A stretch of 64,000 bases of DNA. It comes from Acidovorax sp. GW101-3H11 (GTDB lineage: Bacteria > Pseudomonadota > Gammaproteobacteria > Burkholderiales > Burkholderiaceae_C). Of this stretch, positions 53,109 to 63,082 are shown piece by piece. Position 1 is the stretch's first letter. Every line of letters begins with the position of its first letter. The translations under genes were made by a program, and so were the position numbers. Under the pieces are notes generated by a model. It saw nothing but the letters and a program-made list of their open reading frames with translations, was not told the DNA's origin and ran no database searches. The DNA lies in NCBI RefSeq assembly GCF_001633105.1, contig NZ_LUKZ01000027.1, forward strand, positions 89,595 to 153,594, in the 5' to 3' direction.

Positions 53109-53576
53109 TCAGCGTCGGCGCCAGCGCTGCCGCCATTGGCGCTGGACCACGCGCGCCACGCGCCAGGCCCAGGTGGCGCGGGCGCGGGCCAGCACCGCGT
53201 GCTTGGCGCGCATCCCCTGCGCATAGGCCCAGGCGAACCAGCGCAGCTGCATCAGCGCGGGCTGCGTGAGGGTGAACAGCCGCGCCACCACCGCCGTGCC
53301 AACCACCTTGGCCAGAGCAATCACCAGCATGCCCAGCACCACATGTCCATGCCCCATGGCCCAGAGCGCGAGCAGCTTGACGGGCAGCAGCAGCAAGGTG
53401 GGCAGCGCAAACAGGCACACGGCCGCCCAGGGCGGAAGGCCGCGCACCCAGCCCTCGATCCAGCGCAGACCGGGCCAGCGGCCGATGCGCGCCAGCAGCT
53501 GCTGCAGCGGCACCCAGCCCCATTCCTCGAACAGAATGAAGAGCGCCAGCACACCGCTGGCCAGGCCCGCCGCCAT
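53109..53576 (-). CDS. Membrane protein of unknown function
   Basis: A 155-residue protein with about three membrane segments (SGVLALFILFEEWGWVPLQ, AAVCLFALPTLLLLPVKLLA, VVLGMLVIALAKVVGTAVVA) and an Arg/Trp-rich cytoplasmic tail (QRQWRQRWRRR). Not recognised as a named family. It lies between two dispersed-element copies. Confidence 0.7.
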   Translation of the reverse strand: MAAGLASGVLALFILFEEWGWVPLQQLLARIGRWPGLRWIEGWVRGLPPWAAVCLFALPTLLLLPVKLLALWAMGHGHVVLGMLVIALAKVVGTAVVARLFTLTQPALMQLRWFAWAYAQGMRAKHAVLARARATWAWRVARVVQRQWRQRWRRR

Positions 53577-53607
53577 GCGACCGGGCCAGCGCAGCAGGGA
53601 GTGCAGT

Positions 53608-53673
53608 ATTTTTTGAATGATTTTGGCCTTCTGCGCCTGTTGGGATTGCCTTTTAAGCTATCAAATGAATAGC
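53608..53673 (-). repeat. Dispersed palindrome-tail element between tgt and a membrane-protein gene
   Basis: On the minus strand GCTATTCATTTGATAGC, then TTAAAAGGCAATCCCAAC, AGGCGCAGAAGGCC and AAAATC ATTCAAAAAAT. A full-length, well-conserved copy. Confidence 0.82.
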
Positions 53674-53695
53674 TATTGCATCCCAGGCCGCACCC

Positions 53696-54943
<1,248 letters not shown>

Positions 54944-54981
54944 CTACACTGGTCTGCACTGACTCACTCAAGGAGAACACC

Positions 54982-55461
54982 ATGCTCAAGATCCTCATCG
55001 CAGTGGATGGCTCTGAACTCTCCCTGGACGGCGTGCACCACGCGCTGACCCTGGTGCGCCAGGGCCTGCAGGCCACCATGGTGCTGGCCAACGTGCAGGA
55101 GCCCGCCACGCTCTACGAGCTGGTCACCACGCGCGACCCCGACCTGATCGCCGCCGCCAGCCTGGAGGCGGGCGAACACCTGATGGCCCCGGCGCGTGCG
55201 CTGCTGGAGGCGGCGGGTGTGCCCTACGAAACCGATGTGGGCGTGGGTGACGTGGCGCACACGCTGGTGGACATGATCGAGCGCTCGGGCTGCGACATGG
55301 TGGTCATCGGCGCCAAGGGCCAGGGCGCGATCACCAGCGCGCTGCTGGGTTCGGTATCGCAAGAGGTGGCCCACGCCAGCCCGGTGCCCGTGACCATCGT
55401 CAAACATGCCGAGGTGATGGAGGCCGTGGACAGCGACGTGGCCGAGGACGCCGAGGCCTGA
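54982..55461 (+). CDS. Universal stress protein (UspA family)
   Basis: A 159-residue UspA-fold protein starting MLKILIAVDGSELSLDGVHH, with the ATP-binding motif GAKGQGAITSALLGSVS (Gly-X2-Gly-X9-Gly-Ser). It probably binds ATP. AGGAG at 54971 supports the ATG at 54982; a longer frame starts in the tgt promoter. The tail is acidic. Confidence 0.92.
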   Translation: MLKILIAVDGSELSLDGVHHALTLVRQGLQATMVLANVQEPATLYELVTTRDPDLIAAASLEAGEHLMAPARALLEAAGVPYETDVGVGDVAHTLVDMIERSGCDMVVIGAKGQGAITSALLGSVSQEVAHASPVPVTIVKHAEVMEAVDSDVAEDAEA

Positions 55462-55501
55462 GGCGCTGATGCCCTGAAGCGTTTCGGACCCCCAAAACGA
55501 C

Positions 55502-55524
55502 CAGGGCCGCTGTGTGCGGCCCTG
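55502..55524 (-). terminator. Terminator hairpin between convergent genes
   Basis: CAGGGCCGC (55502-55510) and GCGGCCCTG (55516-55524), nine perfect pairs with loop TGTGT. On the minus strand it is followed by GTCGTTTTGG, so it best terminates the 55554-55943 gene; it could also stop the stress-protein transcript. Confidence 0.65.
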
Positions 55525-55553
55525 AGGGAGAACGGATAAAGAAGGCGGGGGGC

Positions 55554-55943
55554 TCAGGCCGCCTTGCGAAACGGCTCGGCCGCCGGGCGCTGCAGCTTGC
55601 CATGGGGCAGGGTGGCCAGGCGCGAGAACATGCGGCGCACATAGCCGCGCACCCACAGGCATTTGTTGAGTTCGTCCACGGGCAGCGGGCCCGACACCAC
55701 CACGATGTCGTTGGCCACGTCCTGCGCCCCGGCCGCGCGCAGGCGGCGGCGCGTGTTGTTGGCCCACGACTGGATGCGCGTGGGGCTGCCATGCTGGTGC
55801 ACCTCGCCCGTGTGCTTGTCGAACGCAATGGCCACGGTGTCGGTCTTGAGCTTGAAGCGGCGTTCACCCGTGACGGCGCTGGGCGCCTCGCGCATGTCAT
55901 ACAGGTAGTAGCTGCCTGCCTTGAGCTGGTATTGCATGTCCAT
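55554..55943 (-). CDS. Conserved-looking protein of unknown function
   Basis: A 129-residue soluble protein: QYQLKAGSYYLYDMREAPSA, a beta-rich middle (KLKTDTVAIAFDKHTGEVHQ) and a positively charged C-terminus (LWVRGYVRRMFSRLATLPHG). The ATG at 55943 follows AGAGAGGAACAC, giving a ribosome site GAGGA; the longer frame is rejected. Function not recognised. Confidence 0.68.
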   Translation of the reverse strand: MDMQYQLKAGSYYLYDMREAPSAVTGERRFKLKTDTVAIAFDKHTGEVHQHGSPTRIQSWANNTRRRLRAAGAQDVANDIVVVSGPLPVDELNKCLWVRGYVRRMFSRLATLPHGKLQRPAAEPFRKAA

Positions 55944-56317
55944 GGGTGTGTTCCTCTCTGGGCGCATTTTCGAGGGTGCACGCACAAGGCAATGGCCGGT
56001 ATTGCGGCCAAAAAGCCGCGCTTATCGGGTGTGTGGCGGCGGCGCCCTGCCGGTGTCGGTGCGCGTGCCATTGTGGCGGCGCGTCGGCGCCATTTCGAGA
56101 AACTTGAGGATGACGTCGTAACGAGTTGTGAGTGACCTCGCCCGGCCTTGTTGGGCGGTTGGCCTGTGCTTTGTCAGAGGCCTGTGCAACGGGCGCGGCC
56201 CAAGCCAGTGCCACCGCGCAAGGGCCGCCCCGCCGCGCTGGTGGCGTCCCCCTTCCCGAATGGCGCAGCCATTCGAGAGAAGGGGTGAAGGCGCGCAGCG
56301 CCTCAGGGGGATGACCT
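55944..56317. other. Intergenic region with a hairpin repeat
   Basis: A 374-bp gap. It contains a hairpin CGAATGGC (56257-56264) loop GCA, GCCATTCG (56268-56275), extended by CCCCTTC/GAAGGGG. No gene seen. Confidence 0.6.
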
Positions 56318-57532
56318 CTAGAAGTCCACCAGACTCAACCCCACACTGAACACCGTGCGCTTGCGGTTGTAGTCGATCATGCTGTCGCCATAGCCGCTGA
56401 ACAGCGCGGTGTGCAGGCGCAGGTTGCTCTTGCTGCCCCACAGGCCGCTGCCCAGGGTCTGCATCCATTCCAGCCGCACCGAGCCCCGGTCGCTGCGCGC
56501 CAGGGTGTGGCGCACGGTGGCGCCCAGGGTGTTGTCCTTGTTGGCGTTCCAGAACACCGCCAGCTCGCCCCGGCCGACGTAGTCGCTGATGCCGGGGTTG
56601 TCGTCGCTGTCGGCGCTTTCAGACAAACGCTTCCAGACCTTGGCGTTCACGCTCCAGCGGTTGTCCAGCTCCATACCGGTCATCAGGTAGACGCGGTTCC
56701 AGCTGCGCGACAGCGGGTTGCTCTGGCCATTGGACTGGTGCACCAGTCCAACGCCGCTGTAGCGCCACTTCCAGCCCAGCGGCAGCTGCGCCGTGGTGGG
56801 GTAGACATACATCACCTCGGGCTCGTGGTCGGTGGTACGGAAGGGGCGCGAGATCTGGGGCGTGAACAGCTGCCAGTACGACTGCTGCGAATAGCCAAAC
56901 CACACCGAATCCTTGAGCGTGGGATGCCCCTGCGTGAGCAGGCCCTGGGCAATCTTGGTGCGCACCGACAGCTGGATGCGGTTCTCGGTGCGGCGGTAGG
57001 GCGTGGAGGTGAGGGCCGAGTGGTCGGGCGCATCCGACGTGGGCTGGCGGTTCACATTGCTGCCCGCCACCACCGACACCGTGATCGGGCGGTAGCCCCT
57101 AAAGCTGAAGGTGCCGCAGTCGCTGCCCGACTCCAGCTCCCAGAAGCGCGAGAGGTCGCTGTACTGCGGGTCGCGGCAGCCCTCGGTGCGCGCCACTTCG
57201 ATGATGCGGGTGGCGGGCAGCGTGGTGTCCACGGGAGTGGGCACGGCGGTGGTAGTGCTGGCGGCGTCAGCTGCCGAGGCACCGGGCGCTTTCCAGGTCT
57301 GCTCGGCGGCCCACTGGTCAAAACAGGCCAGGCGCGCCTGGTTGTCGCCCGGCAGCGCGGTGCAGCGGCGCCAGGCGCTCTCGGCGCCCGGGGCAGGTGT
57401 GGTGGCGGGCGCAGCCTGCGCCCACACGGCGCCCGCAGGGGCCAGGGTGGCCAAGGCCGAGAGCACCAGCGCTGCCGTGTGGTGCGGGCGGCCGAAGGCG
57501 GTGGGGGTGTGAGTGAGGGGGCGGGCGGACAT
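56318..57532 (-). CDS. pldA: Outer-membrane phospholipase A1
   Basis: A 404-residue protein with signal peptide (TAALVLSALATLAPAGAVWA) and an Ala/Thr/Pro-rich spacer, then the 12-strand PldA barrel. The catalytic motif VGLVHQSNGQSN has His and Ser in the usual His-X-Ser spacing and SRSWNRVYL holds the catalytic Asn. It hydrolyses phospholipids that reach the outer leaflet. Its ATG at 57532 overlaps the stop of the upstream exported gene by one base (TGATG), which fixes the start and implies coupling. Confidence 0.93.
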   Translation of the reverse strand: MSARPLTHTPTAFGRPHHTAALVLSALATLAPAGAVWAQAAPATTPAPGAESAWRRCTALPGDNQARLACFDQWAAEQTWKAPGASAADAASTTTAVPTPVDTTLPATRIIEVARTEGCRDPQYSDLSRFWELESGSDCGTFSFRGYRPITVSVVAGSNVNRQPTSDAPDHSALTSTPYRRTENRIQLSVRTKIAQGLLTQGHPTLKDSVWFGYSQQSYWQLFTPQISRPFRTTDHEPEVMYVYPTTAQLPLGWKWRYSGVGLVHQSNGQSNPLSRSWNRVYLMTGMELDNRWSVNAKVWKRLSESADSDDNPGISDYVGRGELAVFWNANKDNTLGATVRHTLARSDRGSVRLEWMQTLGSGLWGSKSNLRLHTALFSGYGDSMIDYNRKRTVFSVGLSLVDF

Positions 57533-58083
57533 CACTGCCACCCCGCCTGCCGGCGCATCACAAACGGAATGGCTGCGGGAGCCGGGGGCGTGGGGTGGGC
57601 GTTGTTCCATGTTCCGCGTATTTCCTTGCCGCAACTTCCATCCACCACCCGGCCTGTCCAGGTGGCGCTGATGTTCGTGCCGTTGATCGATTCTTCCAGA
57701 GTCAGGTCGCCATCGTCCACGTCGCCGCTGACCTGGGCCGTGGTGCTGCCGCGCTGCGTGGTGCCCCGCACACTCTGTGCCAGTTCGGGGTGGGGGCCGA
57801 GCTGCAGCACGGCGGTGGTGGGTGGTGGCGGGGTGCGGCCGTCTGCGGCCGGGGCCCGCAGCTCGGCCAGCCAGCGGCCTTGCAGGTGCTGGTGCCCCAT
57901 GTCGGCGGCGGCCGGGCAGGCGGTGCTGGTTTTTGAGTCTTTTTGGCCGTCTGCGCGCGCTGGATAAGCGCTGATTGCTACCAAAATAATAGCTATTGAC
58001 AGGGCAAGCTGCGGCAGGAGGGCGGGGCGTGTGCGGGGCATGCGGGCGTTCGGGTCAGTGCGTGGCATGGCGGGTTCGTTCAT
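57532..58083 (-). CDS. Exported protein of unknown function coupled to pldA
   Basis: A 183-residue protein with a signal peptide; the hydrophobic core LSIAIILVAISAY lies at about residues 28-40 and cleavage is likely after PARA. The mature part is beta-rich (LQGRWLAELRAP, TAVLQLGPHPEL, VSGDVDDGDLTLEES, SCGKEIRGTWNNA), reminiscent of small lipocalin-like domains, and has two Cys. The region coding for the signal peptide is a copy of the dispersed repeat. Starts at 58083, 58068 or 58041 are possible. It lies 6 bases after rep and overlaps pldA. Confidence 0.8.
   Translation of the reverse strand: MNEPAMPRTDPNARMPRTRPALLPQLALSIAIILVAISAYPARADGQKDSKTSTACPAAADMGHQHLQGRWLAELRAPAADGRTPPPPTTAVLQLGPHPELAQSVRGTTQRGSTTAQVSGDVDDGDLTLEESINGTNISATWTGRVVDGSCGKEIRGTWNNAHPTPPAPAAIPFVMRRQAGWQ
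57929..57993 (-). repeat. Dispersed element forming the signal-peptide coding region
   Basis: On the minus strand GCTATTATTTTGGTAGC, then AATCAGCGCTTATCCAGC, GCGCGCAGACGGCC and AAAAAGACTCAAAAAC, a full-length copy in sense. It encodes AIILVAISAYPARADGQKDS, spanning the hydrophobic core and the cleavage site. Confidence 0.85.
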
Positions 58084-58089
58084 ACCTTC

Positions 58090-60165
58090 TCAGGCGGCAG
58101 GGGGCGCGCCAGCGGCCATTGCCTTCTTGGCGGCAAACTCGGCGCGCAGGGCCTTGAGTTTTTCGCGCGGGTCTTCGCGGGCGGTGGTCTTGTCCAGGCC
58201 CATCTCGGCAATGAAGCGGCTGGGCTGCGCCGCCACCATCTCGCGGCCCTTCTTGCGCTTCTTGGTCCAGCTCACGCCCAGGGTGCGCTGGGCGCGGGTG
58301 ATGCCCACATACATCAGGCGGCGCTCTTCCTGCAGGCGCTGCAGTGTGTCGTCGCTCACCTTCTGCTGGCGGCCTTCGTCGTCGTCGAGCTTGAAGGGCA
58401 GCATGCCCTCGGTCACGCCCACCAGCACCACATGGGGCCACTCCAGCCCCTTGCTCGCGTGCAGGGTCGAGAGCACAACCATGTCCTGCTCCTTCTCGCG
58501 CTCGCTGATGGTGGAGAGCAGCGCAATGGTCTGCGACACCTCCAGCAGGCTTTTGGTCTCCTTGGCCACCACGGCACCGGCCGTGTCGTCGATCTGCCCG
58601 CCCGCGCGCTGGGCCATCCAGTCGCAGAACTCCATCACGTTACTCCAGCGCGCGGCGGCCACCTTCTCGCTGTCCTCGTTGTCATAGAGGTGCTGCTCGT
58701 AGCCGATCTCTTTGAGCCAGTCGTTCAAAAAGGTGCGCGAATCTTCGGCGCCATGCACGCGGCGTGCGCTGTATTCCAGGTAGTTGATGTAGCGGCCAAA
58801 CTCGTGCAGGCCGTCCATCGCGCGCTTGGGGATGGCGGCGGGCAGCATGCCGTTGAACAGTGCGCCGAACATGCTCTGCTTGTGCTGCGTGGCAAACGCG
58901 CCCAGCGCTGCCAGCGTGGTGTGGCCGATGCCACGTTTGGGGCTGGTGATGCAGCGCAGAAACGCCGGGTCGTCGTCGTTGTTGATCCACAGGCGGAACC
59001 AGGCGCACAGGTCCTTGATTTCGGCGCGGTCGAAAAAGCTGGTGCCGCCCGACACCTTGTAGGGGATGTTGGCCTTGCGCAGCGCTTTTTCGAACGGCTT
59101 GGCCTGGTGGTTGGCGCGGTACAGGATGGCGAAGTTCTTCCAGTCCGGCGGCGGGTTGCTGGCCGCGCGCAGGCTCTGGATGCGGGCCACGGCGCGCTCA
59201 GCCTCGTGCTCTTCGTTGTCGGCGTCGATCACGCGCACCGGCTCGCCCTCGCCCAGTTCGCTGAACAGCGTCTTGGGGAAGAGCTTGGGGTTGGGCCCGA
59301 TCACGTTGTTGGCCGCGCGCAGGATGGCGCTGGTGGAGCGGTAGTTCTGCTCCAGCTTGATGACCTTGAGGTGCGGGTAGTCGATGGGCAGCTTCTTGAG
59401 GTTGTCCAGCGTCGCGCCGCGCCAGCCGTAGATGCTCTGGTCATCGTCGCCCACGGCGGTGAAGTGCCCCTTTTCACCCACCAGCAGCTTGAGCAGCTCG
59501 TACTGCGTGGCGTTGGTGTCCTGGTACTCGTCCACCAGCACATGCGAGAGCGCCGCCTGCCACTTGGCGCGCACTTCCGGGAAGTCGCGCAGCAGGCGCA
59601 GCGGCATGCCGATCAGGTCGTCAAAGTCCACGCTCTGGTAGGCCGCCAGGCGCTCCTCGTAGCGCGCCATCAGCGTGGCGATGATGCGTTCGTTGTCGTC
59701 CGCCGCCTGCGCCAGCGCCTCGGCCGAGGTCAGGCCCATGTTCTTCCACTTGCTGATCACCCACTGCCACTGGCGTGCGGTGGCCATGTCGGTGGTGCCA
59801 CCCGAGGCTTCCTTGAGAATGCCCGTCACGTCGTCGGCATCCAGGATGCTGAATTGGGGCTTCAAGCCCAGCACGTTGCCGTCCTCGCGCACCATGCGCA
59901 CGCCCAGCGCGTGGAAGGTGCAGATGAGCACGTCCTTGGCCCGCTTGCCGATCAGGTGCCCGGCGCGCTCGCGCATTTCAGACGCCGCCTTGTTCGTGAA
60001 GGTGATGGCCGCAATGCGCTTGGGGTCCATGCCTTTTTCGATCATGTGGGCGATCTTCATGGTGATCACCCGCGTCTTGCCCGAACCCGCGCCCGCCAGC
60101 ACCAGGCAGGCCCCGTCGGTGTAGTGGACAGCCTGGAGCTGGGCGAGATTGAGACCGGCAGACAT
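58090..60165 (-). CDS. rep: ATP-dependent DNA helicase Rep
   Basis: A 691-residue UvrD/Rep-family 3'-5' helicase that removes proteins ahead of the replication fork. Motifs in order: I GAGSGKTRVI (about 30-40), Ia FTNKAASEMRER, II DEYQDTN, III GDDDQSIYGWRG, IV LEQNYRSTSAIL, V LHASKGLEWPHV, VI ERRLMYVGITRAQRTL. The order and ILYRANHQAKPFEK, YKVSGGTSFF resemble E. coli Rep more than UvrD. The ATG at 60165 begins MSAGLNLAQLQAVHY. Confidence 0.94.
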   Translation of the reverse strand: MSAGLNLAQLQAVHYTDGACLVLAGAGSGKTRVITMKIAHMIEKGMDPKRIAAITFTNKAASEMRERAGHLIGKRAKDVLICTFHALGVRMVREDGNVLGLKPQFSILDADDVTGILKEASGGTTDMATARQWQWVISKWKNMGLTSAEALAQAADDNERIIATLMARYEERLAAYQSVDFDDLIGMPLRLLRDFPEVRAKWQAALSHVLVDEYQDTNATQYELLKLLVGEKGHFTAVGDDDQSIYGWRGATLDNLKKLPIDYPHLKVIKLEQNYRSTSAILRAANNVIGPNPKLFPKTLFSELGEGEPVRVIDADNEEHEAERAVARIQSLRAASNPPPDWKNFAILYRANHQAKPFEKALRKANIPYKVSGGTSFFDRAEIKDLCAWFRLWINNDDDPAFLRCITSPKRGIGHTTLAALGAFATQHKQSMFGALFNGMLPAAIPKRAMDGLHEFGRYINYLEYSARRVHGAEDSRTFLNDWLKEIGYEQHLYDNEDSEKVAAARWSNVMEFCDWMAQRAGGQIDDTAGAVVAKETKSLLEVSQTIALLSTISEREKEQDMVVLSTLHASKGLEWPHVVLVGVTEGMLPFKLDDDEGRQQKVSDDTLQRLQEERRLMYVGITRAQRTLGVSWTKKRKKGREMVAAQPSRFIAEMGLDKTTAREDPREKLKALRAEFAAKKAMAAGAPPAA

Positions 60166-60485
60166 GGGGGCAGGGGGCGCGGGACGCAGAAAAAGGGAAG
60201 TGGGGAGTCGGGTGGCGGGCCGGGGCGGCGGCCACAGGGGCGGGCCCGGCGGCGAAGCGCGCAATGATACCGGCGTGCCCGTGCCGGCCAGCGGCCTGGG
60301 GGCTCTGCCCCGGGCTGACACGGCGCTGACAAAGCGCTGACGGACGGACCCGCAGCAAGGCCCGTGGGTCCGCCGCTCCGGGAAACCCCGCTAGGGGCTT
60401 TGTTTTTGCAATTTGATACTGGCTGCGGCCCCCGCCCGCTCCCGGGGCGGTGTTTTCCCCACTCCACGCCCCCGGTCGCACGCCC
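60166..60485. other. Divergent promoter region without a gene
   Basis: A 320-bp gap between rep (minus) and the binding-protein gene (plus). It contains a hairpin CGGACCC (60345-60351)/GGGTCCG (60366-60372) and a weak CCCC/GGGG stem followed by T-rich DNA at 60386-60407. No gene. Confidence 0.6.
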
Positions 60486-61772
60486 ATGATCTCTTTCGCT
60501 TTTTCCGCCGCCATTCCGTCTGCGCCATCGGGCCCCGGCCGTCCCCGGCCCCCGGCCCGCAACTGGTGGCCGGTGGCGATTGCGGCGGTGGTGGCCACCG
60601 CCCTGCTGGCCGGTGGGGCCCTGGCCCCGGCACACGCCCAGATCGGCAGCACCACGCCCGTGCGCATCGGCGTGGTGGGGCCGTTCACCGGGCCCTCGGC
60701 CGACTTTGGCGTGCCCATGCTCAACGGCATCAAGCTGGCGGTGGACGAGATCAACGCCGTGGGCGGCTACCTGGGCCGGCCGCTGGAGCTGGTCGTCAAG
60801 GACGACACGGCCAACCCCGACCAGGGCCGCAAGGTCTCGCAGGAGCTGCTGGCCGAGAAGGTTGTCGCCACCATCGGCTTTTGCAACACCGGCGTGGCGC
60901 TCAAGGCCATCGACCTGTTCCAGGACGCCAAAAGCCCACTCATCGTGCCCTGCGCCACGGGCACGGCCGTGACGGCCAAGTACCCCGCGCCCGACAGCTA
61001 CATCTTCCGCGTGCAGGCGCGCGACGCGATCCAGGCGCCTTTCCTGGTGGACGACATCGTCAAACGCGGCTGGGACAAGGTGGCCATCTTTGCCGACAAG
61101 ACCGGCTATGGCGAAGGCGGCTACAACGACGTGGTGGCCGCGCTGGCCGCCAAGAACCTCAAGCCCGTGCACGTGGCGCGCTTTGACCTGGGCGTGAAGG
61201 ACCTCACGGCCGAGCTGACGGCTGCGCGCAACGCGGGTGCCAACGTGGTCTACAGCTACACCGTGGGGCCGGAAAACGCCACCATCGCCAACGGCAAGAA
61301 GGCGCTCAACTGGAAGGTGCCGCAGGTGGGGCCGTGGCCGCTGTCCTTCCCGTTTTTCCTCGAAGGCGCCAAGGACGCGGCCGAGGGCGCGCTCATGGTG
61401 CAGACCTTCATCGCCGAGCCCAGCAACGAGCGCCGGGCGGCCTTCCTGTCGGGCTACACCCGCAAGTTCCAGGGCAAGGTGGCCGTGCCCATGGCGGCGG
61501 CCAACGCCTACGACACGACCTACCTGCTGATGTATTCCTTCCTCGGCATCCGCGACGGCAACCTGAACGGCAAGGCCATCAAGGAATCGCTGGAGGGCAA
61601 GATGAAGACCTACTACGGCGTGGTCACCACCTACGACAAGCCCTTCAGCACGCAGGACAAGGACGCGATCACGCGCAACATGCTGGTCATGGGCATGGTC
61701 AAGAACGGCGCCATCACCTTTGCCTACCCCGAGGATGCCAAGCGCAACCTGATCATCCAGCGCAAGCAATAA
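60486..61772 (+). CDS. Branched-chain amino-acid-type ABC transporter binding protein
   Basis: A 428-residue periplasmic binding protein (LivJ/peripla_BP_6 type): signal region NWWPVAIAAVVATALLAGG to AHAQ, then VRIGVVGPFTGPSADFG, NGIKLAVDEINAVGGYLGRP, DKTGYGEGGYNDVV and DTTYLLMYSFLG. No permease or ATPase is adjacent, so it is an orphan or serves a distant transporter. ATG at 60486; 60450 would lengthen the N-terminus without homology. Confidence 0.9.
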   Translation: MISFAFSAAIPSAPSGPGRPRPPARNWWPVAIAAVVATALLAGGALAPAHAQIGSTTPVRIGVVGPFTGPSADFGVPMLNGIKLAVDEINAVGGYLGRPLELVVKDDTANPDQGRKVSQELLAEKVVATIGFCNTGVALKAIDLFQDAKSPLIVPCATGTAVTAKYPAPDSYIFRVQARDAIQAPFLVDDIVKRGWDKVAIFADKTGYGEGGYNDVVAALAAKNLKPVHVARFDLGVKDLTAELTAARNAGANVVYSYTVGPENATIANGKKALNWKVPQVGPWPLSFPFFLEGAKDAAEGALMVQTFIAEPSNERRAAFLSGYTRKFQGKVAVPMAAANAYDTTYLLMYSFLGIRDGNLNGKAIKESLEGKMKTYYGVVTTYDKPFSTQDKDAITRNMLVMGMVKNGAITFAYPEDAKRNLIIQRKQ

Positions 61773-61999
61773 CGCGGAGTTGCCTTCAATCGGCCAACGT
61801 CCTTCTTGGGTGTGGAGGAGCCTAGCCGTGCTACAGCACTGTCTGCGGCTCCCCGCCTAGTTATCCGATTGAATGCAAATCCGTGGAGACGCCGAGGTGC
61901 GTTTTACTTCTGCTGCATGCGTTGTGTGCGATGACCCCCGTCTGACTCTGCGCTGACGGTGCGGCCCGGCACGGCGCAGGCCGCCCGACAATAGCTTTC

Positions 62000-62953
62000 G
62001 TGCTCTCCGTCCTCCTCATCACCTTCCCCTTCTTCGCGCTCGTGCTCTGCGGCTACCTGGCCGCACGGCGCGGCGTGCTGCCGCAACCGGCCATCCCGGG
62101 GCTCAACGCCTTCGTGCTGTACTTTGCGCTGCCCTGCATGCTGTACCGCTTTGGCGCCAGTACCCCCATTGCCCAGTTGCTCGACCCGGCCGTGGCGGGT
62201 GTGTATGTGCTGTGTGCGCTGGTGATGGTGGGGGCCACGGTGGCGCTCACGCGCAAGGCGCACATCGGCTGGAACGACGCGGCCTTTGGCGCACTGGTGG
62301 CCGCCTTCCCCAACACCGGCTTCATGGGCGTGCCGCTCTTGGTGGCGCTCCTGGGTGCGCAGAGCGCGGGCCCGGCCATCGTGACCATCGTGGTGGACAT
62401 GGTCATCACCAGCTCGCTGTGCATTGCGCTGTCGCGGCTGGACGGCGCGGGCACCCACGGCGTGGGGGTGGCGCTGAAGAATGCCTTCAAGGGCATGGCG
62501 ACCAATCCCATGCCCTGGTCGATTGCACTGGGTGCGCTGGCCTCGGCCCTGCAGTTCAAGCTGCCTGGCCCGGTGGACAAGACCATCGCCATGCTGGCCG
62601 ACGCGGCATCGCCCGTGGCGCTGTTCACCATTGGCGCGGTGCTGGCCCGTTCGAAGATGAACCAGCATGAGCAGGTGCCCGCGCGCGACTACGTGCCCGT
62701 GGCGCTGGCCAAGCTCCTGGTGCACCCGCTGCTGGTGTGGGGCGTGGGTACGGCCGCGATGGCGATGGGCGTGCCGCTCACGCCGTTTGCGCTCACGGTG
62801 CTGGTGCTGCTGGCCGCGCTGCCCAGCGCCAGCAATGTCTCGCTGCTGGCCGAGAAGTTCGGCGCCAACAACGGGCGCGTGGCGCGCATCATTCTTGTGA
62901 GCACCGCGCTCGCATTTCTGAGCTTTTCGGCAGCGGTGGCACTGCTGACCTGA
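62000..62953 (+). CDS. AEC-family (auxin efflux carrier-like) transporter
   Basis: A 317-residue membrane protein with ten predicted helices in two five-helix halves: FFALVLCGYLAARRGVLPQ, AFPNTGFMGVPLLVALLG and PSASNVSLLAEKFGANN are family signatures. Relatives export malonate, carboxylates or auxin-like acids. Starts at a GTG at 62000. Two copies of features follow: a dispersed repeat at 62956 and a bidirectional terminator. Confidence 0.88.
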   Translation: MLSVLLITFPFFALVLCGYLAARRGVLPQPAIPGLNAFVLYFALPCMLYRFGASTPIAQLLDPAVAGVYVLCALVMVGATVALTRKAHIGWNDAAFGALVAAFPNTGFMGVPLLVALLGAQSAGPAIVTIVVDMVITSSLCIALSRLDGAGTHGVGVALKNAFKGMATNPMPWSIALGALASALQFKLPGPVDKTIAMLADAASPVALFTIGAVLARSKMNQHEQVPARDYVPVALAKLLVHPLLVWGVGTAAMAMGVPLTPFALTVLVLLAALPSASNVSLLAEKFGANNGRVARIILVSTALAFLSFSAAVALLT

Positions 62954-62955
62954 TT

Positions 62956-63019
62956 GCTGCTGATTTTGTAGCTGCTCGCGCCCACCCCATGCGCGCAGAG
63001 GCCAAAAAAAGCCTGATAT
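62956..63019 (+). repeat. Dispersed palindrome-tail element after the AEC gene
   Basis: GCTGCTGATTTTGTAGC, then TGCTCGCGCCCACCCCATG, CGCGCAGAGGCC and AAAAAAAGCCTGATAT. Starts two bases after the stop. Confidence 0.75.
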
Positions 63020-63033
63020 CTTGCGCCAAGGCG

Positions 63034-63066
63034 AAAAAAAACCGGCTCAGGCGAGCCGGTTTTTTT
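63034..63066. terminator. Bidirectional intrinsic terminator
   Basis: A-run (63034-63041), ACCGGCTC (63041-63048), loop AGGC, GAGCCGGT (63053-63060), T-run to 63066. It serves both the AEC gene (plus) and the RRM gene (minus). Confidence 0.92.
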
Positions 63067-63082
63067 GTTGGGGCTACCGGGT

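Noticed and set aside
58432..60267. 611-codon plus-strand ORF
   Set aside because: Antisense to rep, whose helicase motifs are all intact; low-complexity composition.
60386..60407. Possible intrinsic terminator before the binding-protein gene
   Set aside because: The stem is only four pairs and no plus-strand gene lies upstream.
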